A stretch of 8,245 nucleotides of DNA from a bacterium (lineage in GTDB: Bacteria; Pseudomonadota; Alphaproteobacteria; Caulobacterales; Hyphomonadaceae), in assembly GCA_030824255.1 (NCBI GenBank), contig JAVBYB010000084.1, forward strand, positions 1 through 8,245, given 5' to 3'. Shown here piece after piece: positions 6,490 through 8,245 of this stretch. Position numbers and translations under genes: made by a program. Under the pieces are notes generated by a model. It was not told where the DNA came from, searched no databases, and saw only the letters and a program-made list of their open reading frames with translations. The first letter of the stretch is position 1. Each line of letters begins with the position of its first letter.

Positions 6490-8245
6490 TCAGCCCCCGC
6501 TACGGGCTTCCACGGCGGAGAAGGCGCTGGAGAGGCGGCGGTAGAAGTTGAGGCGTTCCATGTCCTGGCTGGACAGGTATTCCTCGGCCTTCTTGGCGCC
6601 GGGCAGCGGCTCGGGCGTGATGCCTTCGTGTGCGACCTTCATCATGTCGGCCCAGATGCGCGCCGACATCTCGCCTCCCGTGATGCGGGCCATCGGCTTG
6701 TCGTCGTCATTGCCGATCCAGATGCCGCCGACATAGCGCGTGGTGTAGCCTAGGAACCAGGCGTCGCGCCATTCCTGGCTGGTGCCGGTCTTGCCGGCGA
6801 CATCCCAGCCATCGAAGCGGGCGGCGCCGCCCGTGCCCTGCACGACGACGCGGCTGAGCATGGAGTTCATATCGGCAGCGAGGTTTTCCGGATAGATGCG
6901 AGGCGCCTGCACGGCGGGGTTCGAGTAGAGCAGGTCGCCCTTCGAGTTGCGGATCTCCTCGATGATGTAGGGCGACATCTGCAGGCCGCCCTTGGCGAGG
7001 ACGCCGAACGCCGTCGTCATCTCGTAGAGCGTCACTTCGTCGGAGCCGAGTGTGATCGAAGGGAAGTTGTGCAGGTCAGACTTCACGCCGAACTCATGCG
7101 CGAGCGCCGTGACCTTCTCGACACCGATCTCGTAACCGACTTGCGCCGCGACCGTGTTCAGCGATTCCGCTATAGCTTCGGACAGCGTGACGGCGCCGCG
7201 ATATTCGCCGCCATAATTGCGCGGGCGCCAGTTCTGGATGGTGATCGGCATATCGAAGCGGACGGTGCCGGGCGTCATGCCGGCTTCGAGCGCTGCGGCG
7301 TAGACGAACATCTTGAACGAGGAACCGGGCTGGCGGCGGGCCTGCGTCGCGCGGTTGAATTTCGACTTGTCGTAGTCGACGCCGCCGACCATGGCGCGGA
7401 TTGCGCCAGTGGCATTGTCTATGATGACGGCAGCGCCTTCCGATGCGCGGCGATCTCGGCCCATCGTAGCGACGCCGTTGTCGATCGCCTTCTGCGCTGC
7501 TTCCTGCAGGCGCAGGTCGAGCGAGAGTTTGATGACCATGTCTGGAGGCGGATTGGGCAACAGGTCCTGCGCGCGCTCGATCGCGTAGTCGAGGGCGTGG
7601 CCGGTGAAGAGGTTGTCCTCCTCCTTCACGAAGAGGAGTTTCTGCGCGCCCGCTTCGTCGGCTTGCGCCTGGGTTATGAAGCCGGCTTCGACCATCTGCT
7701 CCAGCACGTATTCCTGACGCTCCTTCGCGCGGGCGCTCTGCGCCAACTGTGTCAGGCGTGAGGGCGCCTTGGGGAAAGAGGCGAGCATCGCGGCTTCGGC
7801 GAGTGTGAGATCGGCCGGGGTCTTGTTGAAGAAGGTGTGCGCGGCGGCATCGACACCCCAGGCGCCCGCGCCGAGATAAATCCGGTTGAGGTAGAGATCG
7901 AGAATGTCGTCCTTGCTGAGAAGCCGCTCAAGGTCGCCGGCGAGGCGGGCTTCCTGCGCCTTCCGCTTCACCGTCTGGTCAGGCGTGAGGAAAAGGTTCT
8001 TGACAAGCTGCTGCGTGATCGTGGAGGCGCCTTCCACCGTGCGGCCGGCGCGGGCGTTGGCGATGAATGCGCGGACGATGGCCCACGTATCGACGCCGGT
8101 ATGTTCGCGAAAGCGGCGGTCTTCTGCCGCGATGAAGGCGTCCACCACGTGCTTGGGCAGCGTCTTTGCCGAGACGGCGCGGCCATAGCGGAACCCGCGC
8201 ACGGCGATCGTCTCGCCCTGAGAGTCGATGAACTCCACCGCAGGC
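6490..8245 (-). CDS. Class A penicillin-binding protein, N-terminus missing
   Basis: This is a bifunctional peptidoglycan synthase of the PBP1a type: a GT51 glycosyltransferase polymerises lipid II and a transpeptidase cross-links the strands, in the periplasm. The frame continues through the right edge, so the membrane anchor is off the window. A GTG at 8238 lies inside the gene (PAVEFIDSQGE) and is not taken as the start. Numbering from that codon, the GT51 motifs are EDRRFREHTGVD (Glu39 catalytic), GASTITQQLVKN (70-81), RKAQE (92-96, second Glu) and LYLNRIYLGAGAWGV (115-129). The transpeptidase has SSFK (Ser306 acylated by beta-lactams, Lys309), SLN (359-361) and KTGT (483-486), all intact. 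The linker between the two halves is short, without room for the large extra domain of E. coli PBP1a, and the C-terminal tail is only about 95 residues after KTGT. Which paralogue it is (Caulobacter has several) cannot be decided here. A 259-base gap follows, so the acylase is not clearly co-transcribed. Confidence 0.93.
   Translation of the reverse strand, partial: PAVEFIDSQGETIAVRGFRYGRAVSAKTLPKHVVDAFIAAEDRRFREHTGVDTWAIVRAFIANARAGRTVEGASTITQQLVKNLFLTPDQTVKRKAQEARLAGDLERLLSKDDILDLYLNRIYLGAGAWGVDAAAHTFFNKTPADLTLAEAAMLASFPKAPSRLTQLAQSARAKERQEYVLEQMVEAGFITQAQADEAGAQKLLFVKEEDNLFTGHALDYAIERAQDLLPNPPPDMVIKLSLDLRLQEAAQKAIDNGVATMGRDRRASEGAAVIIDNATGAIRAMVGGVDYDKSKFNRATQARRQPGSSFKMFVYAAALEAGMTPGTVRFDMPITIQNWRPRNYGGEYRGAVTLSEAIAESLNTVAAQVGYEIGVEKVTALAHEFGVKSDLHNFPSITLGSDEVTLYEMTTAFGVLAKGGLQMSPYIIEEIRNSKGDLLYSNPAVQAPRIYPENLAADMNSMLSRVVVQGTGGAARFDGWDVAGKTGTSQEWRDAWFLGYTTRYVGGIWIGNDDDKPMARITGGEMSARIWADMMKVAHEGITPEPLPGAKKAEEYLSSQDMERLNFYRRLSSAFSAVEARSGG

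Noticed and set aside
6490..8238. GTG at 8238 as the real start of the PBP gene
   Set aside because: The frame continues upstream to the edge with family-like sequence (P-A-V-E-F-I-D), and a class A PBP needs an N-terminal membrane anchor before this point.

Overview
The window is a GC-rich stretch of bacterial chromosome, most likely from an alphaproteobacterium of the Caulobacterales/Hyphomonadaceae type. This rests on the DUF2336 gene (a family found mainly in Alphaproteobacteria), the protein sequences in general, and a candidate promoter resembling the Caulobacter housekeeping consensus. The genus is inference. All five genes lie on the minus strand, so the window reads from right to left.

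In transcription order: (1) a class A penicillin-binding protein, missing its N-terminus at the right edge (6490-8245); (2) a 754-residue lipoprotein of the penicillin-acylase/acyl-homoserine-lactone-acylase family with a TTG start (3966-6230); (3) an ABC-F ATPase of the Uup type, broken by a frameshift exactly at the first Walker B motif (2024-3855); (4) a DUF2336 protein of unknown role (809-1906); (5) the first 193 codons of a DUF262 (GmrSD/ParB-like nuclease fold) protein that runs off the left edge (1-580).

The gaps between genes are 110 to 260 bases and hold hairpins and short repeats. A 26-base bulged hairpin overlaps the uup stop codon. A 12-bp perfect inverted repeat with a nested hairpin lies between the acylase and uup. 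A small REP-like palindrome follows the PBP gene. The gap upstream of the DUF262 gene carries a 16-base imperfect palindrome and two copies of a palindromic 9-mer exactly 30 bases apart.

Functionally, the PBP builds peptidoglycan and the acylase acts in the envelope on an unknown amide, possibly a quorum-sensing lactone. Uup would act on ribosomes or DNA in the cytoplasm if it is functional. The DUF262 gene is the only sign of accessory, possibly antiphage, content; its partners would lie beyond the left edge. Nothing indicates that the five genes form one operon. No RNA gene, insertion sequence or CRISPR array was seen, and no complete novel system is visible. The items most worth checking are the uup break and the DUF262 locus.
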